Below are positions 35,227 to 45,600 of a DNA stretch of 64,000 bases, one piece after another. The stretch comes from Deferribacteres bacterium. Its GTDB lineage: Bacteria; Zhuqueibacterota; Zhuqueibacteria; Zhuqueibacterales; Geothermadaptataceae. The stretch spans positions 248,001 to 312,000 of the forward strand of contig JACKDE010000003.1 of the NCBI GenBank assembly GCA_020633675.1, in the 5' to 3' direction. Within the stretch, counting starts at the first letter, position 1. The number at the start of each line of letters is the position of its first letter. A program made the translations under genes and the position numbers. The notes beneath the pieces were generated by a model, which did no database searches, was not told the origin of the DNA, and worked only from the letters and a program-made list of their open reading frames with translations.

Positions 35227-35365
35227 ACTCTATTCTCCTTGATTCTATCTTAAAGTGCTGCCCGCAAAGTACACACAAGCCAGACACACATTCTTCGATT
35301 TGCTTTTATCGCTCAGTTTGATGTGACAAAATATTGCCCCGTTGCGCGAGCATCCAAAAAGTATA

Positions 35366-35394
35366 ATTTTACATAAAATTTAGCCCGATTGCAA
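35366..35394 (-). promoter_or_regulatory. Promoter of pfk
   Basis: On the minus strand TTGCAA (35389-35394) and TAAAAT (35366-35371) with a 17-bp spacer, about 140 bp before the pfk ATG. Confidence 0.5.
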
Positions 35395-35460
35395 ATAACT
35401 ATTTTATGAAGACAAACTTTAGAAGCTGTAAAGGCTGCCACTTTTTTTAAAAGTGCTCAC

Positions 35461-36129
35461 TCAGACGCCTTTGGTATCCGGGTGCCAGATAAATTTGTGT
35501 AATTGCAATTGCATGCGCACAGGCAGCCCGTCATGTAATATCCAGCCTGCCAATTGCTGAGCATCCATCACCCCGAAAACAGGCGACATCAGCAGCTTCG
35601 GGCTATTTTGCAGACCGAAACAACCGATCACCTCGCATGCAAAGTCGTAGTCGGTGCGATCCTTGATCACAAATTTCACCTGATCTTTTTGATCGAGTCG
35701 CTTCAGGTTTTCCCAGTCATTTGTTTCGGACTCACCGCTGCCTGGACACTTCACGTCCATAATTTTAACCACATGCCGATTCAGGACCGAAACATCGCGA
35801 TGGCCGCCGGTTTCGATCAGCACTGTATAGCCGCGCTCCAGCAATTCATCCGCCAGCAGTGGCAGATTCTTTTGCAACAACGGTTCACCCCCAGTCAGCT
35901 CGACCAACTTGCACGGCCATTGCGCAATATGCCTAAGAATGCGTTCGAGCGACCATTTTTCGCCGCCATGAAAAGCATATTCGGTATCGCACCAGTTGCA
36001 ACGCAAATCGCAGCCTGTGGTGCGGATAAATATACATGGCAATCCCATGAAGCTCGACTCGCCCTGAATCGAGTAAAAAATCTCAGTCAGTCGTAGTGTT
36101 TTTTGCAGATTTTCGAACTTTTCTACCAT
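35461..36129 (-). CDS. queE: 7-carboxy-7-deazaguanine synthase QueE
   Basis: 222 residues. Radical SAM enzyme with the cluster motif in TTGCDLRCNWCDTEYAFHGG (CxxxCxxC), N-terminal EIFYSIQGESSFMGLPCIFIR, and the glycine motif VELTGGEPLLQ. It makes 7-carboxy-7-deazaguanine for queuosine. No other que gene is in the window; it is 12 bp after the WecA-like gene, at the end of the glycan cluster. Confidence 0.93.
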   Translation of the reverse strand: MVEKFENLQKTLRLTEIFYSIQGESSFMGLPCIFIRTTGCDLRCNWCDTEYAFHGGEKWSLERILRHIAQWPCKLVELTGGEPLLQKNLPLLADELLERGYTVLIETGGHRDVSVLNRHVVKIMDVKCPGSGESETNDWENLKRLDQKDQVKFVIKDRTDYDFACEVIGCFGLQNSPKLLMSPVFGVMDAQQLAGWILHDGLPVRMQLQLHKFIWHPDTKGV

Positions 36130-36141
36130 TTTTTGCGAGAC

Positions 36142-37260
36142 TCAGTTTTGCTTCAAAATTTCCTGATGTCTGCGCTTGCCGATCGCCATCAAAATCGCAA
36201 TCATTGCGTAGATCGCAACGGTTTGCAGCAGCACCAACATAACGGCCCAGCCCGGCAAAAATGGCAAAAACGATGCGCCAACGCCGATGCAGAGCGTCAC
36301 CAAATAGATAAAAATCACTGCGCCTCGCTGGCTCATGCCCAGCTCGACCAGCCGATGTGAAAAATGGCGCTTATCCCCGACAAACAGCGGACGCTTTTCG
36401 CGCAGACGGATCATCATCACCGATAGGGTGTCAAAAATCGGCACGCTCAGAACCAATAACGGCACAATCACTGTAACCGGCAAAATCGAAACTGCAGTGG
36501 CGGGCGCATAGGACATCACCAGCGTGATGCTGCCGAGCAGGAATCCTAAAAACAGGCTACCGGTATCACCCATAAAAATACTTGCCGGCGAAAAATTGTA
36601 GCGCAAAAAGCCTAAAATCGCACCGATGAGCGTGATCAACAAAACGGCATTAAAAAATTGTGCCTGTTCGACGCAGATCGAAAAGAAAATCGCCGCTGTG
36701 ATGGCCGCCACGCCTGCAGACTGGCCGTCCATGTTGTCGAGCAAATTGAAGGCATTGGTGATACCGACAATCCAGAAAACCGACAAGAGCTGGTTCATCC
36801 AAACTAACGGCAAAAATGAGGTGTGCACGCCGGCAAGAGCGACCCAGCCGGCCGCAATAAACTGCGCCACAAACTTGATCTGATAGGGAAATTTTTCGCC
36901 CTTCAAATCGTCAAGCAGACCGACACCCACCATGAGAATCGCGCCGCCAATAATTGCAACGAGGCGCGGCATGGCAGCTCCGAGATAGCTGCGTTGCTGC
37001 ACAATGCGTTCGAGAAAAGCTGGTAAGTTTTGTTGGTCTGCGAGCAGTGCGCCTGCCAGCAGATGCACTCCGATCACCAGCAGCAAGGTCGCCGCGATGG
37101 CCAGGCCACCCAAAAGAGGCTTGGAATGGCGGTGCACTTTGCGCTGGCTTGGCTGGTCGACTGCCCCAATGCGCACGGCGAGCTTTTTCATCACCGGCAC
37201 CAGCAGCAGCGACAACACAAATGCGATCAAAAAAAGGTAGCTGTAAAGTAATATAAGCAT
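36142..37260 (-). CDS. WecA/TagO-like polyprenyl-phosphate sugar-1-phosphate transferase
   Basis: 372 residues with about 10-11 membrane helices. Family motifs: DQPSQRKVHRHSKPLLGG, GVGLLDDLKGEK, ITNAFNLLDNMDG, SIFMGDTGSLFLGFLLG and the His motif GDKRHFSHRLVELG. It would move a HexNAc-1-phosphate from UDP-sugar to undecaprenyl phosphate to start a glycan. Neighbouring glycosyltransferases and a flippase support a surface-polysaccharide role. The sugar is not predictable from sequence. Confidence 0.92.
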   Translation of the reverse strand: MLILLYSYLFLIAFVLSLLLVPVMKKLAVRIGAVDQPSQRKVHRHSKPLLGGLAIAATLLLVIGVHLLAGALLADQQNLPAFLERIVQQRSYLGAAMPRLVAIIGGAILMVGVGLLDDLKGEKFPYQIKFVAQFIAAGWVALAGVHTSFLPLVWMNQLLSVFWIVGITNAFNLLDNMDGQSAGVAAITAAIFFSICVEQAQFFNAVLLITLIGAILGFLRYNFSPASIFMGDTGSLFLGFLLGSITLVMSYAPATAVSILPVTVIVPLLVLSVPIFDTLSVMMIRLREKRPLFVGDKRHFSHRLVELGMSQRGAVIFIYLVTLCIGVGASFLPFLPGWAVMLVLLQTVAIYAMIAILMAIGKRRHQEILKQN

Positions 37261-37306
37261 GATATCCGAATAATCTATTCAACAGCGCGGTGCGCCGGTG
37301 TTTCCG

Positions 37307-38482
37307 TCATTCTCCACAATACACATCCAAAATTTGTTGCAGAACACGCTCATGCGAATAGTTGGCACGGACATAGAAACGGGCGGCGTCTGCGATTTCG
37401 TTGCGCACGGCCTCATCTCTCAAAACGCGCAGGATCGCTGCCGCGCCGGCTTCGCTATCACCACTATCGAAAAGCAGGCCTGTTTCTTCATGCCGGATCA
37501 TGTCCGGCACGCCGCCAACTTTTGTCGCCACCACCGGACAATTCAGGCTCATCGCTTCGAGAATCGAGTAAGGTGTGCCTTCATTTTGAGAGGTGATCAG
37601 CAGTGCATCGATTTGCGAATAGATTGAAGCCAGATCGTCACGCCAACCTAAAAAATGTACCTGGCCAGCCAATCCGGTCTCTTGCGCCATGCGTTGTGTC
37701 TCCTGCTCCGCCTCTCCCCTGCCGACAAAAATGAAATGCGCCGCTGGCTCCTGCTGGCAGCAAATTTTTGCGATATTCAAAAAGAGTCCCGGATTTTTGA
37801 TCGGCACAATTCTGCCGACTGCTGCAACCAGCTTCACCGCAGGAGGCAAATTGAGATCATCGCGCACGTTGGATCCGTTATGCTGCGATGCACCTAAATC
37901 GTACGCCGAAATGCCGAGCGGGATCACAGTGAACTTGTGCGCGGCAGCAATTCTGTAGCGCTCACTCAATTCGTTTTGCTGCGTTTTGCTGAGGGCGATA
38001 AAATGGTCCGTACCCCAGGCTAACGTGCGTTCGACCGACAAAATTATCGCGGTTTTTACCGGTGAAAAGTAGCCATGAAAGACGTGGCCGTGGTATGTGT
38101 GCACAATGCGCCTGGTTCGCGCCAGCAACGCGACGATGCGTCCGAGTGTGCCAGCCTTGGCTGTGTGCGTGTGCACAACATCAGGGCGCAGCTCTTTGAC
38201 CAGTTTGCGCAAAGCCAGAAACGCCCGCCAGTCATCGCGCCAACTGATGCTGCGGCCCAGGCCGGGAATGTGTACCACTTGCACGCCGTATGCATCTGCC
38301 AAACCTGACATGTCGCCTTCGTGCGGCTCGACCTGCCCGGTCGCGACGGCGACGCTATGACCCGCATCGCCTAAATCTTTGGCCAACCGCAGGACGTGCC
38401 GGGCCACACCGCCGATATTGAGGCGGGTAACAACCAGCAAAACCATAAGCGGCACATTTTTGTCCTTTTTCTTTATTTGCAC
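37307..38482 (-). CDS. Glycosyltransferase family 4 protein
   Basis: 391 residues from a GTG that overlaps the upstream stop by about ten bases; an ATG 12 codons later is the alternative. GT-B fold: N-terminal VTRLNIGGVARHVLRLA, VHTHTAKAGTLGRIVA, VHTYHGHVFHGYFSP, then the C-terminal nucleotide-sugar domain with VAAVGRIVPIKNP, FVGRGEAE and the EX7E motif in EGTPYSILEAMSLNCPVVATKVGG. Retaining enzyme, likely cytoplasmic side of the membrane, adding a sugar to a lipid-linked precursor. Confidence 0.9.
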   Translation of the reverse strand: MQIKKKDKNVPLMVLLVVTRLNIGGVARHVLRLAKDLGDAGHSVAVATGQVEPHEGDMSGLADAYGVQVVHIPGLGRSISWRDDWRAFLALRKLVKELRPDVVHTHTAKAGTLGRIVALLARTRRIVHTYHGHVFHGYFSPVKTAIILSVERTLAWGTDHFIALSKTQQNELSERYRIAAAHKFTVIPLGISAYDLGASQHNGSNVRDDLNLPPAVKLVAAVGRIVPIKNPGLFLNIAKICCQQEPAAHFIFVGRGEAEQETQRMAQETGLAGQVHFLGWRDDLASIYSQIDALLITSQNEGTPYSILEAMSLNCPVVATKVGGVPDMIRHEETGLLFDSGDSEAGAAAILRVLRDEAVRNEIADAARFYVRANYSHERVLQQILDVYCGE

Positions 38483-39555
38483 AGGGAATCAATCGCTTGA
38501 ATGAGTTGGCCGGCGGTGGTTTGCAGGTCAAAACTGTGATCGAAGCTGTCGCGTGCGTTGACCGCAATGCGCTGACGCAGCGCAGGATATTCGATCAAAC
38601 GCAGCAGCGAGTGTTCCCACTCTTCCGGTGTTGACGCCAGTATGCCGTTTTGTTCCGGCCGAATGAGTTCACGATTTACGCCTACCGGCGAAGCGACCGC
38701 AGCAATGCCAGCAGCCAGGTACTGCAGCAGTTTCAGCCCGCTTTTTCCGCGACTCCACTCATCGTCCGTTAGTGGCATGACGCCGATATCAAAAGCGTGT
38801 ATTTCATCCATTTCGCTTTCGAGTAGCCACGGCTTGCAAACCAACGGAAAATCAACATTCTCGCTAATATTTGCTCCGATGGCGCGCACTTCAATGGCGT
38901 GCGTGCGGGCAATATTAGCAAAAACAGGAAACAAGAACTTCAAATAAAATGCGGTGAATGGACTGCCAATCCAACCGATGATGATTTTGCCGTTCCATTG
39001 CTTCACGGCTTTGAATTGCTGATAGTGCGCGAAATCCAGCGCTGTTGGAATGACAACGACCTTCATCGCGTGGCGGCGCGCATAGGCTGCCAGTTGCCGA
39101 TTCGCCGCAACAACAAGATCGCAGCGACGCAAAATGCGTTCAATGCGCGCAGGATCGCTCAGCCAGCGTTGCCATGTGGGCATTTCCTGCGCGGCCGAAT
39201 AAATCGCATCGTCGAAATCAAAAACAACCTTTTTCGCCAAAGCGCACAGCATCAAATCGATGATCGGAAAGCCGATCGGCAGGGTTTCACGCTGCAGCAA
39301 AACCACATCATAGCGCCAAACAAAAAAAAACGCCAACTTGCGCCGTACGATGCGGCTCAGCAGCCAGAGCATTTTGCTGAAAGCACCGGGGCGGTGCGCA
39401 CGCAAACGATAAATCCGGTCGTCGACCGCAGGCCAGACTTTTACCAGATACCCCGCTTTTTCGATAAAGCCCACATACTGGTACACGCGATAACGGCTGG
39501 CTGCACCCTGCGGGCCGGTTTGTGGCAATAAAAGCAGACGTTTTTGCTTATTCAT
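38473..39555 (-). CDS. Glycosyltransferase (GT4-like)
   Basis: 360 residues. GT-B type protein with LPQTGPQGAASRYRVYQYVGF, VFDFDDAIYSAAQEM (typical of a subgroup of GT4 proteins), IGWIGSPFTAFYL, and GVMPLTDDEWSRGKSGLKLLQYLAAGIAAVASPVGVN in the donor-binding domain. The exact sugar is unknown. It starts 15 bp after the flippase gene and overlaps the next glycosyltransferase gene. Confidence 0.86.
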   Translation of the reverse strand: MNKQKRLLLLPQTGPQGAASRYRVYQYVGFIEKAGYLVKVWPAVDDRIYRLRAHRPGAFSKMLWLLSRIVRRKLAFFFVWRYDVVLLQRETLPIGFPIIDLMLCALAKKVVFDFDDAIYSAAQEMPTWQRWLSDPARIERILRRCDLVVAANRQLAAYARRHAMKVVVIPTALDFAHYQQFKAVKQWNGKIIIGWIGSPFTAFYLKFLFPVFANIARTHAIEVRAIGANISENVDFPLVCKPWLLESEMDEIHAFDIGVMPLTDDEWSRGKSGLKLLQYLAAGIAAVASPVGVNRELIRPEQNGILASTPEEWEHSLLRLIEYPALRQRIAVNARDSFDHSFDLQTTAGQLIQAIDSLCK

Positions 39556-39570
39556 GTTACGTTCAAACGC

Positions 39571-41091
39571 TCAGCGGCGCCCTAATTTTGCTGCGAAACG
39601 ACGCATCAGCAGACCGACCACGCTTAGTTTTAGCAGCGAAGCAATAGCAAAATAGATTGTGCCAGCCACCAAAATCGCAAATCCGGCTACAATGAGCTTC
39701 GGCCACATTGTCATGAACTGCATCAGATAAAACACGCTCGCCGCAGCCAGAGCTGAAGCGCCAATTCGCAATCCATCGAACAGCATTTGCCGCAGGTCGA
39801 ACAGCGCGCCCTTGCGTTGCAGCAGCCACATCATCGCAATCGCATTGACGACATAATGCATGCTCGTCGCCAGCGCAATGCCATAGATGGTCCATTTCTG
39901 CGAAAAAACGACCTTCAGCGCCGTGCCGAACCAGAATCCTAAAAATGCGATGACCGTCGGTGTGCGCGTGTCGCCGCTGGCATAAAAAAGGTTTGCTGTG
40001 TGCGCACCAATTGCGCCGCAGATAAGCATGCCGCTCAAAATCACCACCAGTCCGGCGACCGCGTTGGTATCCGCGCTGGTAAACGCGCCACGCTGCAAAA
40101 ACAGTTTGATCCAGATATCACCGGAAAACACCATCACCATGCAAAAAAACACCGATACAAACAGCAAAATCGCAATGGCCTGACTGTTCATTGCCCGCAA
40201 ACGCGCCCACGCTTTTTGTGCATACAACTTCGATAATTCCGGAAACATCACCGTTAAAAATCCACTCGCTCCGGTCGAGATCATCACGATCACAATTTTT
40301 GTGGCATAGGCCAGGCGGGTAATGCTGCCGGCATTAAAATCTGAAGCTAAAAAGCGGTCTACCAAAAAAACAGCGCGAAAGAATATTGCCCCGAACAGCA
40401 GTGGCCACATCGCCTGCAAGGCGCGACCAAAAAGTGGTAGCCGAAAATCTAATTTGAATGCCGCTTGCCGCGATTTTTGATAAGCAGCCAGCAACAAGCC
40501 AAATTGCACGACATGATTGACTACAAAAGCACACGCCGCCGCCTCAGCACGGAAATCCGGTACTGCCAGCAACACTATGCCGAATTGCACCAAGGCGCCG
40601 AGCACTGGTGCTGCCGCAGGCAGTATGAACCGGCGTTGTGCGTAAAAATAGCTCGCCAGTACCAATGCCGCCACCCGGAAAAACGCGCCCGGCACGATAA
40701 AAGGCAACAGGCGCGCCAAAAGTTCCGTCTGCTCACCCGCAAATCCGGGCGCCAGCAGCGCTGCAACCTGCTCAGCAGCGACGAAACTGAAACCGCAAAT
40801 GAGCACAAACAGCGCGAGCAAAGATGCCAGCATGGTGTCCACCAACTTGCTGACTTCGGCTTGCTCAGCGCTTTCGTATGCCTTGACAATAATGGGCACC
40901 AGCGAAAACTGGATGCCCGCCTGCAACAGCAAAATCAGGTATTCCGGCACCACCGCCGCTGCCAAATAGGCATCCATTTCGGCGCTGGCTCCCAATATCG
41001 CCGCCAACCCTGCTTCGACTGCAAAATTCGCCAAAATATTCAGAACGAGAAATACCGAGACGAGCAATGAAGATTTCAGTAGAGTTGGCAT
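39571..41091 (-). CDS. murJ: MurJ/MviN-like lipid flippase
   Basis: About 507 residues from MPTLLKSSLLV; a longer frame beginning at GTG (41151) exists, but its start codon abuts the AAGGA with no spacer. About 13-14 membrane helices of the MOP superfamily. MviN features include ILGASAEMDAYLAAAVVPEYL, PGFAGEQTELLARLLPFIVPGAFF and FYASGDTRTPTVIAFLGF. It might be the essential lipid II flippase or a flippase for the local polysaccharide; the context of WecA and glycosyltransferases makes the second possible. Confidence 0.82.
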   Translation of the reverse strand: MPTLLKSSLLVSVFLVLNILANFAVEAGLAAILGASAEMDAYLAAAVVPEYLILLLQAGIQFSLVPIIVKAYESAEQAEVSKLVDTMLASLLALFVLICGFSFVAAEQVAALLAPGFAGEQTELLARLLPFIVPGAFFRVAALVLASYFYAQRRFILPAAAPVLGALVQFGIVLLAVPDFRAEAAACAFVVNHVVQFGLLLAAYQKSRQAAFKLDFRLPLFGRALQAMWPLLFGAIFFRAVFLVDRFLASDFNAGSITRLAYATKIVIVMISTGASGFLTVMFPELSKLYAQKAWARLRAMNSQAIAILLFVSVFFCMVMVFSGDIWIKLFLQRGAFTSADTNAVAGLVVILSGMLICGAIGAHTANLFYASGDTRTPTVIAFLGFWFGTALKVVFSQKWTIYGIALATSMHYVVNAIAMMWLLQRKGALFDLRQMLFDGLRIGASALAAASVFYLMQFMTMWPKLIVAGFAILVAGTIYFAIASLLKLSVVGLLMRRFAAKLGRR

Positions 41092-41296
41092 GCGCAGCTT
41101 TTTCCATTGAAAGTGAAGGGGCGAAAGATGAAACGACAAAGGCGCGTTCACTCCTTCTCAACCGCAAATAAGCCGCGAATATAACCAGATTGTGAGTTGG
41201 AAGCAAAATAAATTTCGAACTGTCGGTTGTCGCCAGTAAGACGTCAATGCACGAATAAGCTTTGAGTCCTGGCGCCTTCGTGCTTGTTTTCCTTAG

Positions 41297-42298
41297 TTAT
41301 CCGCCAATATAGGACATCTCGATTTTGTGCAGCGGCACGGTCGCTTCGCTACGAATTTCGGAGTATCGGTCTGTGCGTTTTTGCCAGATTGCGGTGATGG
41401 CCTGCAACAATGTTTCATCAGTCGCGCCATCGCGGAGCAGGCTGCGCAGGTCATGGCCGCGGGTCGCAAACAGGCAGGTATAAAGCGAGCCATCAGCCGA
41501 GAGCCGCATGCGCGAGCAGTCGCTGCAAAAGGCTTGCGTCACCGAGGCGATCACGCCGATTTCACCGCCGCCATCGAGATAGCGCCAGCGTTGTGCCACT
41601 TCGCCACGGTAGTTCGATTCTGCCGGCACGATCGGCATGTCCGCATGCACACGTTCGACAATTTCGCCGGCCGGCACCACCTGCGCAAGCTGCCAGCCGT
41701 TGCTGTGGCCGACATCCATAAATTCGATGAAACGCAAAATGTGACCGCGCCCTTTGAAGTAACGCGCCATCGGTAAAATTTCGCTTTCGTTGACGCCGCG
41801 TTTCACCACCATATTGACTTTCACCGCGCCGAACCCGACCTCGCCACAGGCATCGATCCAGTCCAGGACGCGCTCGACCGAAAAATCGACATCGTTCATG
41901 GCTTGAAAAACACGATTATCAAGGGCGTCAAGGCTGATTGTCATGCGCTGCAGGCCGGCATTTTTGAGCGTGCGGACACGCTGCAATGGAAACGAGCCAT
42001 TAGTGGTCATGCTCAAATCGATCCCCGGAATGGCGGCCAGCATGCCGATCAATTGCTCGAGTTCTTTGCGCATCAATGGCTCGCCCCCGGTGAGGCGTAT
42101 TTTGTGCACGCCGAGTCGGACAAACAGTCGCGCCAGCCGCGCTATTTCTTCAAAAGAGAGCAGCTTGTCGCGCCCCAAAAACCGGTAATGGCGGTCGAAT
42201 ATTTCCTTGGGCATGCAGTAGGTGCAGCGAAAATTGCAGCGATCGGTTACCGAAATGCGCAGGTCGCGCAACGGCCGCCCGAGACGGTCTTTGAGCAT
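41297..42298 (-). CDS. moaA: GTP 3',8-cyclase MoaA
   Basis: 333 residues from MLKDRLGRPLRDL; upstream in-frame codons cross a repeat and are unlikely. Radical SAM motif in VTDRCNFRCTYCMP, TGGEPLMRKEL, C-terminal second cluster cysteines in FCSDCSRMRLSADGSLYTCLF, and the final Gly-Gly (SYIGG) needed for activity. It carries out the first step of molybdenum cofactor synthesis. No other moa gene is in the window. Confidence 0.95.
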   Translation of the reverse strand: MLKDRLGRPLRDLRISVTDRCNFRCTYCMPKEIFDRHYRFLGRDKLLSFEEIARLARLFVRLGVHKIRLTGGEPLMRKELEQLIGMLAAIPGIDLSMTTNGSFPLQRVRTLKNAGLQRMTISLDALDNRVFQAMNDVDFSVERVLDWIDACGEVGFGAVKVNMVVKRGVNESEILPMARYFKGRGHILRFIEFMDVGHSNGWQLAQVVPAGEIVERVHADMPIVPAESNYRGEVAQRWRYLDGGGEIGVIASVTQAFCSDCSRMRLSADGSLYTCLFATRGHDLRSLLRDGATDETLLQAITAIWQKRTDRYSEIRSEATVPLHKIEMSYIGG

Positions 42299-42612
42299 TG
42301 TTTGTTGAGTCAGGTTTGGTTTGATCCATTTTGGCGCGAAAGATAATACATTTTCTGTTGGAATCAAAGACCGAAGGCGCTTTGAGCATGTCACTGCGGA
42401 GTATGCCATGCTCGCGAGACTGTCGAAAAATCTGTTTTTGTGTCATTCAGGACGGAATCTATTTTGCTTTCAGGTAGAAACTACGCTCAAAATTTGGATG
42501 AAAAATCAAAATAGATGCCTCCTGCATGACAGTTTAGGGCTTTTTCGACAGTCTTCGCAGAGTGTAAGCTGGCTCTGCGACCACGGCGCTCTCGGCGGTT
42601 AAGCTAATCGAC
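42299..42612. other. Intergenic region between metH and moaA
   Basis: 314 bp without a gene. Nearly half is the inverted-repeat element at 42417-42554. The remaining flanks show no clear promoter or terminator. Confidence 0.5.
42417..42554. repeat. MITE-like nested inverted repeat
   Basis: A 138-bp element with perfect 14-bp termini (AGACTGTCGAAAAA, 42417-42430, inverted at 42541-42554). Nested inside is a second, imperfect 25-bp inverted pair (42441-42465 and 42507-42531; TGTCATTCAGGA...ATCTATTTT). A related inner repeat is at 62346-62435. There is no coding capacity, so it resembles a miniature mobile element or dispersed repeat. Confidence 0.6.
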
Positions 42613-45600
42613 TCACCCAAGCTCATACGCTAAATTCGGTGCCAGCCAGCGCTCGATTTCTTCGACCGGCATGTTTTTGCGGGCGGCATAGTCTTCGACC
42701 TGGTCGCGGGTGATTTTGCCGAGCGCAAAATATTTGGCCTGAGAGTGGGCAAAGTAGATGCCAGACACCGAGGCCGCCGGCCACATGGCGCAGCTTTCCG
42801 TCAGCGAAATCCCGGCATTTTTTTGCACCTCCAGCGCTTCGAACAGCATGTGTTTCTCGGTGTGATCCGGGCAGGCCGGGTAGCCGGGTGCCGGCCTGAT
42901 GCCGGTGTAACGCTCTTTGATCAGCTCGTCGTTGCTGAGCTGTTCATCGGCAGCATAGCCCCAATAGTCGGTGCGCACTTTGGCGTGCAGCCACTCGGCA
43001 AACGCCTCTGACAGCCGATCAGCCAGCGCTTTCAGCATGATGCTGTTGTAGTCGTCGTGCTCTTTTTCAAAGCGGGCCACGGCTTCATCGATGCCAAGTC
43101 CGGCTGTGACCGCAAATAATCCGATATAGTCAGCTACCCCTCTGTCTTTCGGGGCGATATAATCCGCCAGTGCGCGGTTGGGTTGGCCACCGGTTTTTTC
43201 AGCCTGTTGCCGCAGCGTGTGCAGCACGTGCGCCACTTCCGTGCGGCTGTCGTCGCGGTAAATTTCGACATCGTCGCCAACAGCGTTGGCCGGAAACAAA
43301 CCGAACACGCCATTGGCTTGCAATATTTTTTCTTCGATGATGCGGTCGAGCAGCGCATTGGCGTCTGCAAAAAGCTTTTGCGCTTCACCGCCCAAATCGG
43401 GATGTTCGAAAATGTCCGGATATTTGCCCGGCATCTCCCAGGCTGCAAAAAACGGTGACCAGTCGATCCTATCGCGAAGCTGGCGCAAATCCTGATTTTG
43501 CAGCACCGTTACGCCTTGTTTGTGCGGTGGTGTGATCGCGTTTTTGTGCCAGTCGATTTGCACACCATTGGCGCGGGCTTGCTCGATAGAAAGATAGTTT
43601 TTGCGCTGCACGCGGCGGCTATGATCTTCCCGCAATACCGCATATTCAGCACCAACTTCATCCGCAAAAGCCTCTGCGCCTTCGCCGATCAGCTTGTTCA
43701 CCACGGTTACACTGCGCGAAGCGTCGAGAACATGAATGGTCGGCTTGCTGTAATTGGGCGCGATTTTGACGGCTGTGTGGATGCGCGAAGTCGTCGCGCC
43801 ACCGATCAGCAGCGGCAAATCAAATCCCTGTCGCTCCATTTCCTGCGCGACGTAGACCATCTCATCGAGCGAGGGCGTGATCAGTCCGCTTAGCCCAATG
43901 ATGTCGACATTCTCATCTTTGGCCGCTTGCAAAATCTTGCTGGCTGGCACCATCACGCCAAGATCGATAATCTCAAAATTGTTGCAGGCCAGCACCACAC
44001 CGACGATATTCTTGCCGATATCGTGCACATCGCCCTTAACCGTGGCAAGCAAAATTTTGGCTTTGGCGCTGGTGTTGCCCGATATGGCTTTTTCCTCTTC
44101 GATGAAGGGAATCAGGTGCGCGACCGCTTTTTTCATCACGCGCGCGCTTTTAACTACCTGCGGCAAAAACATCTTGCCGGAGCCGAACAGATCGCCGACC
44201 ACGTTCATGCCATCCATCAATGGGCCTTCGATCACTTCAAGCGGCCTGGCATGCTGCAAGCGCGCTTCTTCGGTATCTTCGACGATGTGGTCGACGATGC
44301 CGTGTACCAGCGCGTGTGCCAGTCGCTTGTTGACCGGCAAATCGCGCCAGGCCAGTTTTTTGGCCGGGTCTTTTTCAACCTGCTTGACCTGCTCGGCGAA
44401 ACTCACCAGGCGTTCGGTCGCGTCCGGGCGGCGGTTGAACAGCACATCTTCGACGCGCTCGAGCAGATCGGCAGGTACATCTTCGTAGACTTCGAGCTGA
44501 CCGGCATTGACAATCCCCATATCGAGGCCGGCCTTAACCGCGTGGTACAAAAAGGCGGCGTGCATGGCTTCGCGCACCGCATCATTGCCCCGAAAGGAAA
44601 AGGAAATATTGCTGACACCGCCGCTGACCTTTGCAAGCGGCAAATGCTCTTTGATCCATTTGGTGGCGCGGATAAAGTCGACCGCATAATGATTGTGCTC
44701 TTCGATTCCAGTCGCGACGGTTAAAATATTGGGATCGAAAATGATGTCCTGTGGCGGAAAGCCGACCTCGGTGGTGAGCAGGCGATACGCACGCTGGCAA
44801 ATCTCGATTTTGCGCTCAAAACTGTCAGCCTGGCCCTTTTCATCGAATGCCATTACGATCACTGCGGCGCCGAAACATCGGATTTGGCGCGCCTGCCCGA
44901 CAAAAGCCGCTTCGCCCTCTTTCAGGCTGATCGAATTGACCACGCATTTGCCTTGCGTGCACTTGAGTCCGGCTTGCAGCACCGACCATTTTGACGAATC
45001 GATCATCACCGGCACCCGGGAGATATCCGGTTCGGAAGCCAGCAAATTCAGGAATGTCGTCATGGCCTGCTCGGAATCGAGCATCCCTTCGTCCATGTTG
45101 ATGTCGATGATTTGCGCACCATTTTCGACCTGCTGGCGCGCGATTGACAGCGCATCTTCGTATTGCTCATCTCGAATCAATCTTGCGAACTTGCGCGAAC
45201 CAGCCACATTTGTGCGCTCACCAATATTGACAAAATTCGAATTGGGACGGATTTCGACCGGTTCGAGGCCGCTTAAGCGAAGATACGGCGGGACTTCCGG
45301 CAGGCGGCGTGGTTGGTGCCGAGCCGCGACTTCAGCTATGGCGCGAATGTGCGCAGGCGTCGTGCCGCAGCAGCCGCCGACCAGGTTGACATAGCCATTG
45401 CTGGCGAATTCATCTATTTTGGCGGCCATCATTTCCGGGGTTTCATCATAGCCACCAAACTCATTCGGCAACCCAGCGTTGGGGTAGAGACTGACCGGCA
45501 CGGTGGCGACACGAGAAAGCTCCTGCACAAATGGCCCAATTTGCTCCGCTCCGAGCGAGCAATTCAGGCCAACCGTCAGCATATTCGGCATGTGTGACAT

